In this document: in pieces, positions 13,354 through 19,217 of the stretch | Position numbering within the stretch: position 1 is the first letter of the stretch | How the letters are laid out: each line of letters opens with the position of its first letter | Origin: JBGSYJ01 sp041748075 | GTDB lineage: Bacteria; Acidobacteriota; Thermoanaerobaculia; Gp7-AA8 | Direction: 5' to 3' | Assembly (NCBI GenBank): GCA_041748075.1 | Contig: JBGTDX010000016.1 | Location: forward strand, 1 to 19,217 | DNA: 19,217 nucleotides | The notes under the pieces: generated by a model | Database searches by the model: none | Seen by the model: the letters and a program-made list of their open reading frames with translations, nothing else | Told to the model about the DNA's origin: nothing | Made by a program: the position numbers and the translations under genes

Positions 13354-15947
13354 CACCTGAACACGGGATCATCATCGTCACTGGCTCCAACGGGCGGATC
13401 GGTGACGCCGTGATGCGGCGGCTCGCCGGACGCTTCACGGACGTGGTCGGATTCGACCGCAAAGCGCCGAAGCCACCACCGCCGGGATGCGTCTACATCC
13501 CGGTCGAAATCACGTCCGAGGAGAGCGTGCGGGAGGGACTGCGCACCGTCCGGGAGCACCACGGGGCTCATGTCGCGTCTGTGATCCACCTCGCTGCCTA
13601 CTATGACTTCTTCGGCAAGCCGAGCACGAAGTACGAGGAGATCACCGTCCAGGGCACCGGCCGCCTGTTGCGCTGCCTGCGAGAGCTCGACTTCCAGGTT
13701 GAGCAGTTCATCTTCTCCAGCACGATGCTCGTGCACCGGCCGGGAGAACCCGGAGAATTCATCACCGAGGACTCGCCGATCGAGGCGACGTGGGCGTATC
13801 CGGCGTCGAAGGTCCGGACCGAGCAGATCATTCACGACGAACGAGGCGACTTCCCGGCCGTGCTCCTACGCATCTCCGGAGTCTATGACGACGGCGGCCA
13901 CTCCATCCCGCTGGCGAACCAGATCCAGCGCATCAATGAACGGGATCTCACCAGTCGCGTCTACTCGGGCTCGACCGCACATGGTCAGTCCTTCCTGCAC
14001 ATGGATGACCTCGTGGACGCCATCGAGAAAGTCGTGGACCGTCGTGCCCAACTGCCGCCGGAGATTCCCATCCTCCTCGGCGAGCCGGAGGCGCTCAGCT
14101 ACGATGAGTTGCAGCACACCATCGCACGGCTGATCCACGGCGAAAGTGGAGAAACCATTGCGATCCCCAATGCGTTGGCGCCGCTCGCGAAAGCGGGTGC
14201 GTGGGCGCTCGACCAGGTCCCCGGACAGGAGGCGTTCGTCAAGCCGTGGATGATCGACCGCGCGAACGACCACTATGCGCTCGACATTACCCGCGCGCGC
14301 ACGCTGCTCGAATGGGAGCCGAAACGATCGCTTCGCGAGACGCTGCCGAAGATGGTGGCAGCGATGAAGGCCGATCCCGTTGGCTGGTACCGCGAGAATG
14401 ATCTGGAGCTCTCGTCCGAGCTCGAGAAGACAGCCAAAAAATCGGAGGCGTCCGCCGCGGCATTGCCAGTGCAGGGAAGGCCCGCCGCGTCGCCGGCCAA
14501 AGCCGTTCACGAGTCACCTGATCCGGCGGGTCCCGTGAGCCCTCAGCATGCGAGTCACACCGGCGCTCCGTCCACCCGACAGCATCCGAGGGCGATGGCG
14601 CACGGTGTCGGGACTGAGCCGCACGATGCCGACGCGACGATGGCGATAACGCACGCGCCGGGCCCGTCGTGGCCACATTTCGCAAACATGGCGCTGGGCC
14701 TCTGGCTCATCTCCAGCGCGCTGGCGATGGGATACGGCCACATCGCGCTTCAGGTGAGCGACGTCGCAAGCGGCGCTCTGGTCATCCTGCTGGCCGCGTT
14801 GTCCCTCTCGGGCCGGCCGTTCTGGAAACTGTGGGCGCCGTGGGCAAACTCGCTGGTCGGCGTCTGGCTGCTCTTCGCGCCACTGGTTTTCTGGGCGCCT
14901 GCGTCCGCCTACAACAACGACACGCTCGTCGGCGCGCTGGTGATCGTGTTCGCGATCCTCGCGCCGGGGATGCCGATGGCGCCTGGAATGAGCATGGAGC
15001 CCGGCCCCGACGTGCCGCGGGGCTGGTCCTACAACCCCTCGAGCTGGCCGCAGCGGGCGCCGATCATCGCGCTGGCGCTCGTCGGTTTCTTCCTCTCGCG
15101 GCAGATGACGGCCTACCAGCTCGGTCATATCCCTTCCCTCACCGACCCGTTCTTCGGGCTCGGAACGGAGCGAGTGCTGACCTCGGATGTCTCGCGCGCC
15201 TTCCCCATCCCCGATGCGGGACTCGGTGCCGTCGCCTACATGATCGAGTTCCTGATGGGCTTCATGGGCGACAAGCGCCGTTGGCGAACGATGCCGTGGA
15301 TGGTCACGTTCTTCGGGATCCTCGTCGTTCCCCTCGGCGTCGTCAGCATCACGCTGATCATTCTCCAGCCACTCGCGGTCGGTGACTGGTGTACGCCGTG
15401 CCTCATCGCCGCCGCCGCAATGCTCGTGATGATTCCGTTCACGCTCGATGAGGTGGTGGCCATGGGCCAGTTCCTCGTCCAGGCCCGCCGGGAGGGGCAG
15501 CCGTTCTGGCGCGTCTTCTGGCTAGGCGGGACGCTGCGCGACGCGCCGGACGCCGGATCGGTCCGGCCCGATGTCGTGAGCGCCAAAGCAATGTTCTGGG
15601 GCGTGGCCGCGCCATGGAATCTGCTCCTCAGCGCCGGCCTCGGCGTCTGGATCATGTTGACGCCCTCGTTGCTCGGGAGCGCTGGCCCAGCCGCCCACAG
15701 CAACCACGTGATCGGCGCGTTGATCGTCACCTTCGCAGTGATGGCGCTCGCCGACGTCGGGCGTGCTCTGCGCTTCGTCAACATCGTTTTCGGCGTCTGG
15801 GTGATCGCGGCACCATGGCTCCTCGCCGGAGCGACATCCACCTCGAGATTGAGCGACGTGATCGTGGGCGCGCTCGTGATCTTCCTCAGCCTCAGGCGCG
15901 GACCGGTGCGCGAGCGCTACGGAAGCTGGCAGAGGTACATCCGGTGA
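13350..15947 (+). CDS. Fusion protein: NAD-dependent epimerase/dehydratase + SPW repeats + VKOR-like domain
   Basis: An 865-residue multidomain protein. Residues 1-345 are an extended short-chain dehydrogenase: TGSNGRIG (Gly12, Gly15, Gly18) for NAD(P), a Ser123/Ser124 pair, and YPASK (Tyr150, Lys154). A Pro/His-rich linker (about 370-440) leads to a membrane part: an SPW-type repeat (about 441-540), a VKOR-like four-helix region (about 570-705) and two further SPW-like segments (about 750-848). The VKOR region has the active-site WCTPC (Cys681, Cys684) but lacks the usual upstream loop Cys pair; the site reads TSDVSRAFPIPD instead. The epimerase should lie in the cytoplasm. I recall similar SPW-VKOR proteins in soil bacteria, function unknown. 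The gene overlaps the hydrolase by 4 bp. No break is seen in the frame. Confidence 0.86.
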   Translation: MTPEHGIIIVTGSNGRIGDAVMRRLAGRFTDVVGFDRKAPKPPPPGCVYIPVEITSEESVREGLRTVREHHGAHVASVIHLAAYYDFFGKPSTKYEEITVQGTGRLLRCLRELDFQVEQFIFSSTMLVHRPGEPGEFITEDSPIEATWAYPASKVRTEQIIHDERGDFPAVLLRISGVYDDGGHSIPLANQIQRINERDLTSRVYSGSTAHGQSFLHMDDLVDAIEKVVDRRAQLPPEIPILLGEPEALSYDELQHTIARLIHGESGETIAIPNALAPLAKAGAWALDQVPGQEAFVKPWMIDRANDHYALDITRARTLLEWEPKRSLRETLPKMVAAMKADPVGWYRENDLELSSELEKTAKKSEASAAALPVQGRPAASPAKAVHESPDPAGPVSPQHASHTGAPSTRQHPRAMAHGVGTEPHDADATMAITHAPGPSWPHFANMALGLWLISSALAMGYGHIALQVSDVASGALVILLAALSLSGRPFWKLWAPWANSLVGVWLLFAPLVFWAPASAYNNDTLVGALVIVFAILAPGMPMAPGMSMEPGPDVPRGWSYNPSSWPQRAPIIALALVGFFLSRQMTAYQLGHIPSLTDPFFGLGTERVLTSDVSRAFPIPDAGLGAVAYMIEFLMGFMGDKRRWRTMPWMVTFFGILVVPLGVVSITLIILQPLAVGDWCTPCLIAAAAMLVMIPFTLDEVVAMGQFLVQARREGQPFWRVFWLGGTLRDAPDAGSVRPDVVSAKAMFWGVAAPWNLLLSAGLGVWIMLTPSLLGSAGPAAHSNHVIGALIVTFAVMALADVGRALRFVNIVFGVWVIAAPWLLAGATSTSRLSDVIVGALVIFLSLRRGPVRERYGSWQRYIR

Positions 15948-15987
15948 GTTACGACTCGACGCCCGGAAACACTGAAGGAGATACGTC

Positions 15988-16105
15988 ATGGTATGGCTGG
16001 CGGAGAACTGATTCTTGATATTGATCTTCATCGCTTTTTTCGCGATGCACAGGTCACGGCGGCCACGGCGGCCACGATCGACCTCGCGTTCAACCCTATT
16101 ACTGA
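15988..16105 (+). pseudogene. Tiny membrane-peptide gene (DUF2933-like) with stop and frameshift
   Basis: After a near-perfect ribosome site (gaaggagat), ATG 15988 reads MVWLAEN and then TGA at 16009. Beyond the TGA the same frame gives FLILIFIAFFAMHR, a membrane helix. One base later (extra t at 16054) the next frame gives HGGHGGHDRPRVQPYY and a stop at 16103-16105, just inside the ribosome site of the CBS gene. With TGA read as Trp and one base removed, the product would be a 38-residue membrane peptide with a His/Gly tail, like the end of DUF2933-type proteins. The two lesions suggest a dead gene or local sequencing errors. The hairpin at 16029-16047 has no G in its loop, so selenocysteine is unlikely. 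Confidence 0.45.
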
Positions 16106-16116
16106 GGAGAAAAATC

Positions 16117-16500
16117 ATGAGTTGCTGCAGCGATGTGATGAAGCCAATCGAAGCTACTTCGTGCTGTACCCCGCAGGACACGGCGGCAGACGCTGCTCGA
16201 ACAATGCGTGACTCCGGCCACGGCTGCGCGCCGGTGGTCGAGGACACGGAGAACCTCAAGCTGGTCGGTGTGGTCACCGAGCGGGACGTGTGTTGCGGCG
16301 TGGCCGCCGACGACAAACTTGCCTCGGAGGTACGAGTCGAGGAGATCATGCAACCGTCTTCCGCGTGCTGCGGCGCAGACGAGCCTGTGGACGAGGCCCG
16401 CAAGAAACTTCACGAGCATCGCGCGACGAGCTTGCCTGTTGTGGACGATGCGGGCGGTTGCTGCGGCACCGTCAGCGCACACGACCTGGGTGACGCATGA
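16117..16500 (+). CDS. Two-CBS-domain protein with vicinal Cys-Cys pairs
   Basis: A 127-residue soluble protein made of two CBS repeats (about 6-66 and 75-127), recognised by VMKP ... APVVED ... LVGVVTERDV and IMQP ... LPVVDD ... GTVSAHDL. CBS pairs usually bind adenine nucleotides and act as regulatory sensors. Unusually it has 11 cysteines, ten of them in five adjacent pairs: 3-4, 16-17, 59-60, 84-85 and 115-116. Pairs 16-17 and 84-85 occupy equivalent places in the two repeats. This could make it a metal or redox sensor. The start is ATG 16117 behind gaggag, which overlaps the stop of the tiny gene upstream. It overlaps the next gene by 4 bp (atga). It is cytoplasmic unless exported by an unknown route; no signal is seen. 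Confidence 0.85.
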   Translation: MSCCSDVMKPIEATSCCTPQDTAADAARTMRDSGHGCAPVVEDTENLKLVGVVTERDVCCGVAADDKLASEVRVEEIMQPSSACCGADEPVDEARKKLHEHRATSLPVVDDAGGCCGTVSAHDLGDA

Positions 16501-16922
16501 CGTTAGACCGTCAGCTCCTGTTGCTGTTTGTTCTTCCGATTCCGATTGCGTCGATCGCGTGGACCGTGACGCATGAAGAAGTGTTTCGCGAGCCTCGCGA
16601 CTGGTGTGCTGCGAAAAGCAAATCGTGCCGGCGCCTTTTCTCCCGCAAGTTCTTCTACCTGTTCACCTGTGAGTATTGCTTCAGTCATTACGTCACCGCC
16701 TTGTTTCTGATCATCACCCGTTACAAGCTGCTCTTTGATGACTGGAGAGGCTATCTCATCGCAGGGTTCTCGCTGGTATGGCTGGCTAACGTCTACATGA
16801 GCCTCTTCGGGAGGTTGCGTCTGGAGATTCGGGAGGATCGAATGGAGGTCGCCGCAATGGAAGACGCGGAAGTCACGAGGGCGCAGAAAGCCGGCGGAAG
16901 TCGGGACGGCCCCGCCTCATGA
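16497..16922 (+). CDS. Conserved-looking membrane protein with CEYCFSH motif
   Basis: A 141-residue protein with two or three membrane segments (about 6-24, 64-80, 86-104) and a loop rich in Cys and aromatics: WCAAKSKSC (Cys37, Cys44) and FYLFTCEYCFSHYVT (Cys58, Cys61, His64). The CxxC-x2-H pattern at the membrane edge could bind metal or be redox active. The C-terminal 35 residues are charged and soluble. I cannot give it a family name. The start codon overlaps the stop of the CBS gene, so the two are probably translated together and may work together. The 145 nt after it, up to the convergent SHOCT gene, hold nothing I can identify, not even a clear terminator. Confidence 0.72.
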   Translation: MTLDRQLLLLFVLPIPIASIAWTVTHEEVFREPRDWCAAKSKSCRRLFSRKFFYLFTCEYCFSHYVTALFLIITRYKLLFDDWRGYLIAGFSLVWLANVYMSLFGRLRLEIREDRMEVAAMEDAEVTRAQKAGGSRDGPAS

Positions 16923-17067
16923 GTCGCGGGTCTGCGTTTCGCGTTCTGAGGCAGATGCTCCGGAACACACAATGTTCTCGGCCCCGGACCACGGCCCGGC
17001 CGGTTGCGGACTGTGAGATGAAGCACCGAGAACGATCGGACTTGTCATCGCTCGTCGCAGGTCCGCG

Positions 17068-17286
17068 CTATTCCCGAAGCTCGCGCAGCATCCTGCGGTA
17101 CTGCTCCTCATCGATCTCCCCTCGTGCGAAGCGACTCTTGAGAATCTCGTCGGGAGACTCGGTTCGCGGAGGATTTGCCGAGCCGCCGCTGAGTCGCACG
17201 ACCGTCCAGGCGATCAGAGCGACAAAAACGATTCCGATGATCCACCACAAGATCATTCCTCCCATTCCCCACCCATGACTCCACAT
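17068..17286 (-). CDS. Small SHOCT-domain membrane protein
   Basis: A 72-residue protein. The N-terminus MWSHGWGMGGM is His/Met/Gly-rich and leads into one TM helix (residues 11-32). A short linker is followed by a SHOCT domain at the C-terminus, SPDEILKSRFARGEIDEEQYRRM, with the typical 'L-x-x-R-x-A-x-G-E-I-x-x-E-E-Y' pattern. Such small proteins are often found near metal-resistance and electron-transfer genes; the N-terminal His and Met could bind metal. The ATG at 17286 is fixed by aaggagg just upstream on the minus strand. It follows the four-TM gene by 22 nt and is probably co-transcribed with it. Confidence 0.85.
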   Translation of the reverse strand: MWSHGWGMGGMILWWIIGIVFVALIAWTVVRLSGGSANPPRTESPDEILKSRFARGEIDEEQYRRMLRELRE

Positions 17287-17308
17287 TCCTGGCCTCCTTA
17301 CTCATGAA

Positions 17309-17752
17309 TCATCTCACTTCGTCTCGAGCACGGCCGGCGAGGGTTCGTGCTAGCGCAATCAGTGCCAGCGGAATCAGCGTCCACTGCAGGAGAGGAGCGA
17401 TGCCGATTCCCGCAACGGTCGCCATGGATGACGCGTATTCCCACCGGCCGGTGCGGAGCGCCCACAATTCGATTGCGGCCGTCACGATCCAGGCCATGAC
17501 GAGAAAGAGCGCCGTACCTGGGATGACGTGACGGCCACAGAACCAGAGCCGGCCTCGGAGGACGACCGCGACGAAGGCGTAGATCAGCAGAGTCAGGAAA
17601 AGATCGGCGATGGAGGCGCGGGCACAGAGCCACGTCGCAAACCAGAAGTCGAGCCCACGCATACTCGCGAACCACTTCGCCTGAGCCATCTCCCAGACGA
17701 AATGGGCACTGAATGTAATCAGTATCACCGCTGCCACTTTCTGTCGATTCAC
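17309..17752 (-). CDS. Four-TM membrane protein of unknown function
   Basis: A 147-residue integral membrane protein with four predicted helices (about 5-22, 47-65, 79-98, 112-136). Conspicuous residues are the intramembrane Glu in SAHFVWEMAQ (Glu21), Asp50, and the segment AAIELWALRTGRWEYASSM, followed by GIGIAPLLQWTLIPL. I have a general memory of such proteins as conserved hypotheticals but no function to offer. The start used is GTG at 17752; no better in-frame ATG is seen upstream, and the cytochrome relic begins right behind it. It is the first gene of a minus-strand pair with the SHOCT gene. Confidence 0.68.
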   Translation of the reverse strand: MNRQKVAAVILITFSAHFVWEMAQAKWFASMRGLDFWFATWLCARASIADLFLTLLIYAFVAVVLRGRLWFCGRHVIPGTALFLVMAWIVTAAIELWALRTGRWEYASSMATVAGIGIAPLLQWTLIPLALIALARTLAGRARDEVR

Positions 17753-17782
17753 AACCTGCTTCGTACCACATTCCCGGCTTCA

Positions 17783-17934
17783 GCGGGCAGACCGAGAAAT
17801 GTCCTGAACGCCCCGCTCGAGACGACCGAAGAGGTTCCCGCCTCTGCCCGTGCCCATTGGGCCGACCACTGCGCGTCATGTCATGGCAACGATGGAAAGG
17901 GACAGACGGAAATGGGGCGGGCCTCTATCCGAAG
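17783..17934 (+). pseudogene. Cytochrome c haem-site fragment
   Basis: The frame reads NAPLETTEEVPASARAHWAD, then HCASCHGNDGKGQTEMG, which is the N-terminal haem-binding part of a class-I cytochrome c (CxxCH: Cys at 17870, Cys at 17879, His at 17882). After TEMG the frame slips and the conserved continuation GLYPK is found in the next frame (17920-17934). Then similarity ends. The signal peptide upstream and the axial Met region downstream are absent. The 3' edge meets the truncated cupredoxin end of the opposite-strand gene within a few bases, so this looks like one deletion or rearrangement scar. Confidence 0.78.
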
Positions 17935-18472
17935 CGATCTTCACGTTCAATGAGTCGCGAGCGAAGCCGGTGCCGCTCACGTTGACTGTGATTTCCTGAG
18001 CGCCGCTCGAGGAAGAGGGCGCCGACGCCGCGGAGGATGAGGGTGTAGTGCCAGTCGCGGCTGTCCCCATCATGGAATCGCAGTGACCGATCATAGCCTG
18101 CGCGGAGGCCGGGTCCATCCTGCCGGCTATCGCCTGCATCATGTTCCGGCAGGCTTCAGGGTTCCTGGACATATGCTCGGCCATCTGCTGCATCATCTGA
18201 GGATTGCTCATCATCCGCGACATCATGTCCGAGTTGCTCATCATCTGCCCCATCATCTGCTGCATCATGTCGGGATCGCTCATCATCCGAGCCATCATCT
18301 GCTGCATCATTTCCGTGTCATTCATCATCTGACCCATCATCTGCGGGTTGTTGCGCATATGCTCCATCATCTGGCCGTCGTTCATCATCGTTTCGCGTTG
18401 ACCGCAGCGGGTGGAGAACAGCACGATCAGAACAACGATGGTGATTGCAGCTGCTGTGAGTTTCTTTTGCAT
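17876..18472 (-). CDS. Met-rich repeat protein with truncated cupredoxin-like end
   Basis: A 198-residue protein. An N-terminal membrane anchor or uncleaved signal (about 5-20) is followed by a long Met-rich array (about 27-106) of imperfect 10-14 residue units such as SDPDMMQQMM and SNPQMMQQM. After a Ser/Ala linker, residues 158-178 (AQEITVNVSGTGFARDSLNVK) look like the first strands of a cupredoxin or similar beta-sandwich. The match ends at Lys178 (17939); the remaining 20 residues are read through the antisense of the cytochrome relic, so the domain is cut off. The Met array suggests Cu(I)/Ag(I) binding outside the cytoplasm. The ATG at 18472 has aaggaga upstream, overlapping the stop of the GMC gene. 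The fragment may still be made, but the complete gene is not here. Confidence 0.72.
   Translation of the reverse strand: MQKKLTAAAITIVVLIVLFSTRCGQRETMMNDGQMMEHMRNNPQMMGQMMNDTEMMQQMMARMMSDPDMMQQMMGQMMSNSDMMSRMMSNPQMMQQMAEHMSRNPEACRNMMQAIAGRMDPASAQAMIGHCDSMMGTAATGTTPSSSAASAPSSSSGAQEITVNVSGTGFARDSLNVKIASDRGPPHFRLSLSIVAMT
18155..18394 (-). repeat. Coding tandem repeat, Met-rich units
   Basis: Imperfect tandem units of about 30-42 nt encode the Met-Met arrays of the gene at 17876-18472. They show on the plus strand as recurring catcatctg and catcatc blocks. The variation is mostly in the spacer residues (DPD, NSD, NPQ, DTE), and the Met pairs are kept. Length change by slippage is likely in such an array. 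Confidence 0.7.
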
Positions 18473-18481
18473 GGTTTCTCC

Positions 18482-19217
18482 TTAATGATGCGTTGACTTC
18501 CAGAACCGCCTGCAGCTTCCGCGTGCCCCTGCATCCGACCCGAGCGAAAGGATTCGGTCGGCGATGCGGCAGGCAAGCGCCTGGATCGTCTCTGACGGGT
18601 TCACACCACCCGACGTCGGAAACAGCGAGCCGTCGCAGATCCAGAGATTCGGGACGTCCCACGTACGCCCGTCGGAATCGGTGACGCTGGTCTCCGGGTC
18701 TTTTCCCATCCTGCAGCCCCCGACGAGGTGGGCGGTGTCCTCTTCGGTCCAGACATCTTTGCCGCCCGCCGCCGTGATCGTCTTCTTCATGAAGTCGACT
18801 GCGTGCGTTTTGAGTTTTTTGTCGTTCTCCGAATAGGAAAATGTGACGCGCGGAATGGGTAGACCGTGCTGGTCTCGCTCACTCGCGAGCTCGACGCGGT
18901 TGCCCTCGCGGGGCTCGACCTCTCCGACCATCTTGAACCCTGCGGCGTAAATGTAATTTGCGGCCTCCTGCCGGAGCTCCATGCCCCACAGGCCGCGTGA
19001 CCCTGCAAGTTTTTTCGCCCAGTCGCCCGGCAGGGGACCCTGGCTCCCGAACTGGTAACCGCCGGAAAAATCCTTCCCCTCGTCCGTATAGTTCCAATGT
19101 TCGGTCATCGCCATCACGGGCGGGCCCTTGTAAGAGCGAATCTCCTCGTCGAAGGTCGCCCATACGCCGTCGTTCGAGTGCACCATCAGGCACTTTCCGA
19201 CCATCCCGCTCCGGTTT
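18482..19217 (-). CDS. GMC-family oxidoreductase, C-terminal part (runs off the window)
   Basis: The frame is open to the window edge, so the N-terminal FAD-binding half lies outside. Visible are NRSGMVGKCLMVHSNDG from the central region and the hallmark GMC C-terminus: DTAHLVGGCRMGKDPETS, VPNLWICDGSLFPTSGG and VNPSETIQALACRIAD. His159 and Asn202 (counting from the Met at 19204) are the expected catalytic His/Asn positions. The enzymes are FAD-dependent alcohol or sugar dehydrogenases; this ending resembles the gluconate-dehydrogenase large-subunit group, which passes electrons to a cytochrome c. A cytochrome relic lies nearby, but its link to this gene is uncertain. The gene ends TAA at 18482, and the ribosome site of the Met-rich gene overlaps that stop, so the two form an operon. 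Confidence 0.92.
   Translation of the reverse strand, partial: NRSGMVGKCLMVHSNDGVWATFDEEIRSYKGPPVMAMTEHWNYTDEGKDFSGGYQFGSQGPLPGDWAKKLAGSRGLWGMELRQEAANYIYAAGFKMVGEVEPREGNRVELASERDQHGLPIPRVTFSYSENDKKLKTHAVDFMKKTITAAGGKDVWTEEDTAHLVGGCRMGKDPETSVTDSDGRTWDVPNLWICDGSLFPTSGGVNPSETIQALACRIADRILSLGSDAGARGSCRRFWKSTHH

Noticed and set aside
16009..16047. Second selenocysteine site (TGA 16009 with the hairpin catcgc/gcgatg after it)
   Set aside because: The loop (ttttttc) has no G, the residue expected is Trp rather than Cys, and a frameshift follows; error or decay is simpler.
17528..17782. Coding start of the cytochrome c frame extending left over the four-TM gene
   Set aside because: This part is antisense to the membrane gene and has no signal peptide or cytochrome similarity; only 17783 onward matches.
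18155..18394. CRISPR-like or non-coding tandem repeat
   Set aside because: Units are imperfect and in frame, encoding Met-rich peptide with kept Met pairs; no spacer-repeat regularity.

Overview
The window is GC-rich (high by eye), gene-dense bacterial DNA from an organism with an outer membrane: it has a TolC-type outer-membrane factor, a three-part RND efflux pump and several lipoprotein signals. Long inverted repeats of the 'cgtcatcctgagcgaa' type at the left end are, as far as I recall, common in environmental genomes such as Acidobacteriota. No marker gene is present, so that placement is only a guess. I see no tRNA, rRNA, CRISPR array, transposase or integrase.

Layout. 1-331: inverted repeat and a 29-residue lipoprotein-like leader. 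325-1653: arylamine N-acetyltransferase (+) converging on yaeQ (-). 1764-3127: a patchwork with a truncated YceI, an intact secreted cupin (-), a 45-residue orphan and the frameshifted C-terminus of a mercuric-reductase-like flavoprotein. 3085-3705: a lipoprotein peroxiredoxin whose first active-site cysteine is an in-frame TGA, followed by a SECIS-like hairpin. It is best read as a selenoprotein and is the most striking gene here. 3706-4158: mostly non-coding, with a relic of a Met-rich copper-island gene. 4159-12369: a copper/silver efflux island (small Cys protein, TolC-like factor, CusB, CusA, DUF3347 protein, Met/His-rich protein, Cys-rich DUF3347-like protein). 12415-16922: a tightly packed set with an alpha/beta-hydrolase lipoprotein, an 865-residue SDR-SPW-VKOR fusion, a damaged tiny membrane gene, a CBS protein with five vicinal Cys-Cys pairs, and a CxxC membrane protein. 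17068-17752: a minus-strand pair (four-TM protein and SHOCT protein). 17783-17938: a scar where a cytochrome c fragment and a truncated Met-rich/cupredoxin gene meet head-on. 18482-end: C-terminal part of a GMC oxidoreductase that runs off the window.

How it fits together. CusCBA should move Cu(I)/Ag(I) from periplasm or cytoplasm to the outside. All three methionines equivalent to the E. coli CusA metal site are present. The exported DUF3347 and Met-rich proteins probably bind or hand over copper in the periplasm. The downstream set (VKOR-like thiol redox domain, Cys-rich CBS protein, CxxC membrane protein) shares a thiol/metal theme, but its function is not established. The many gene relics (YceI, flavoprotein, Met-rich tail, cytochrome c, cupredoxin) suggest an accessory region with repeated deletion and rearrangement. 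Some single-base lesions could instead be assembly errors.
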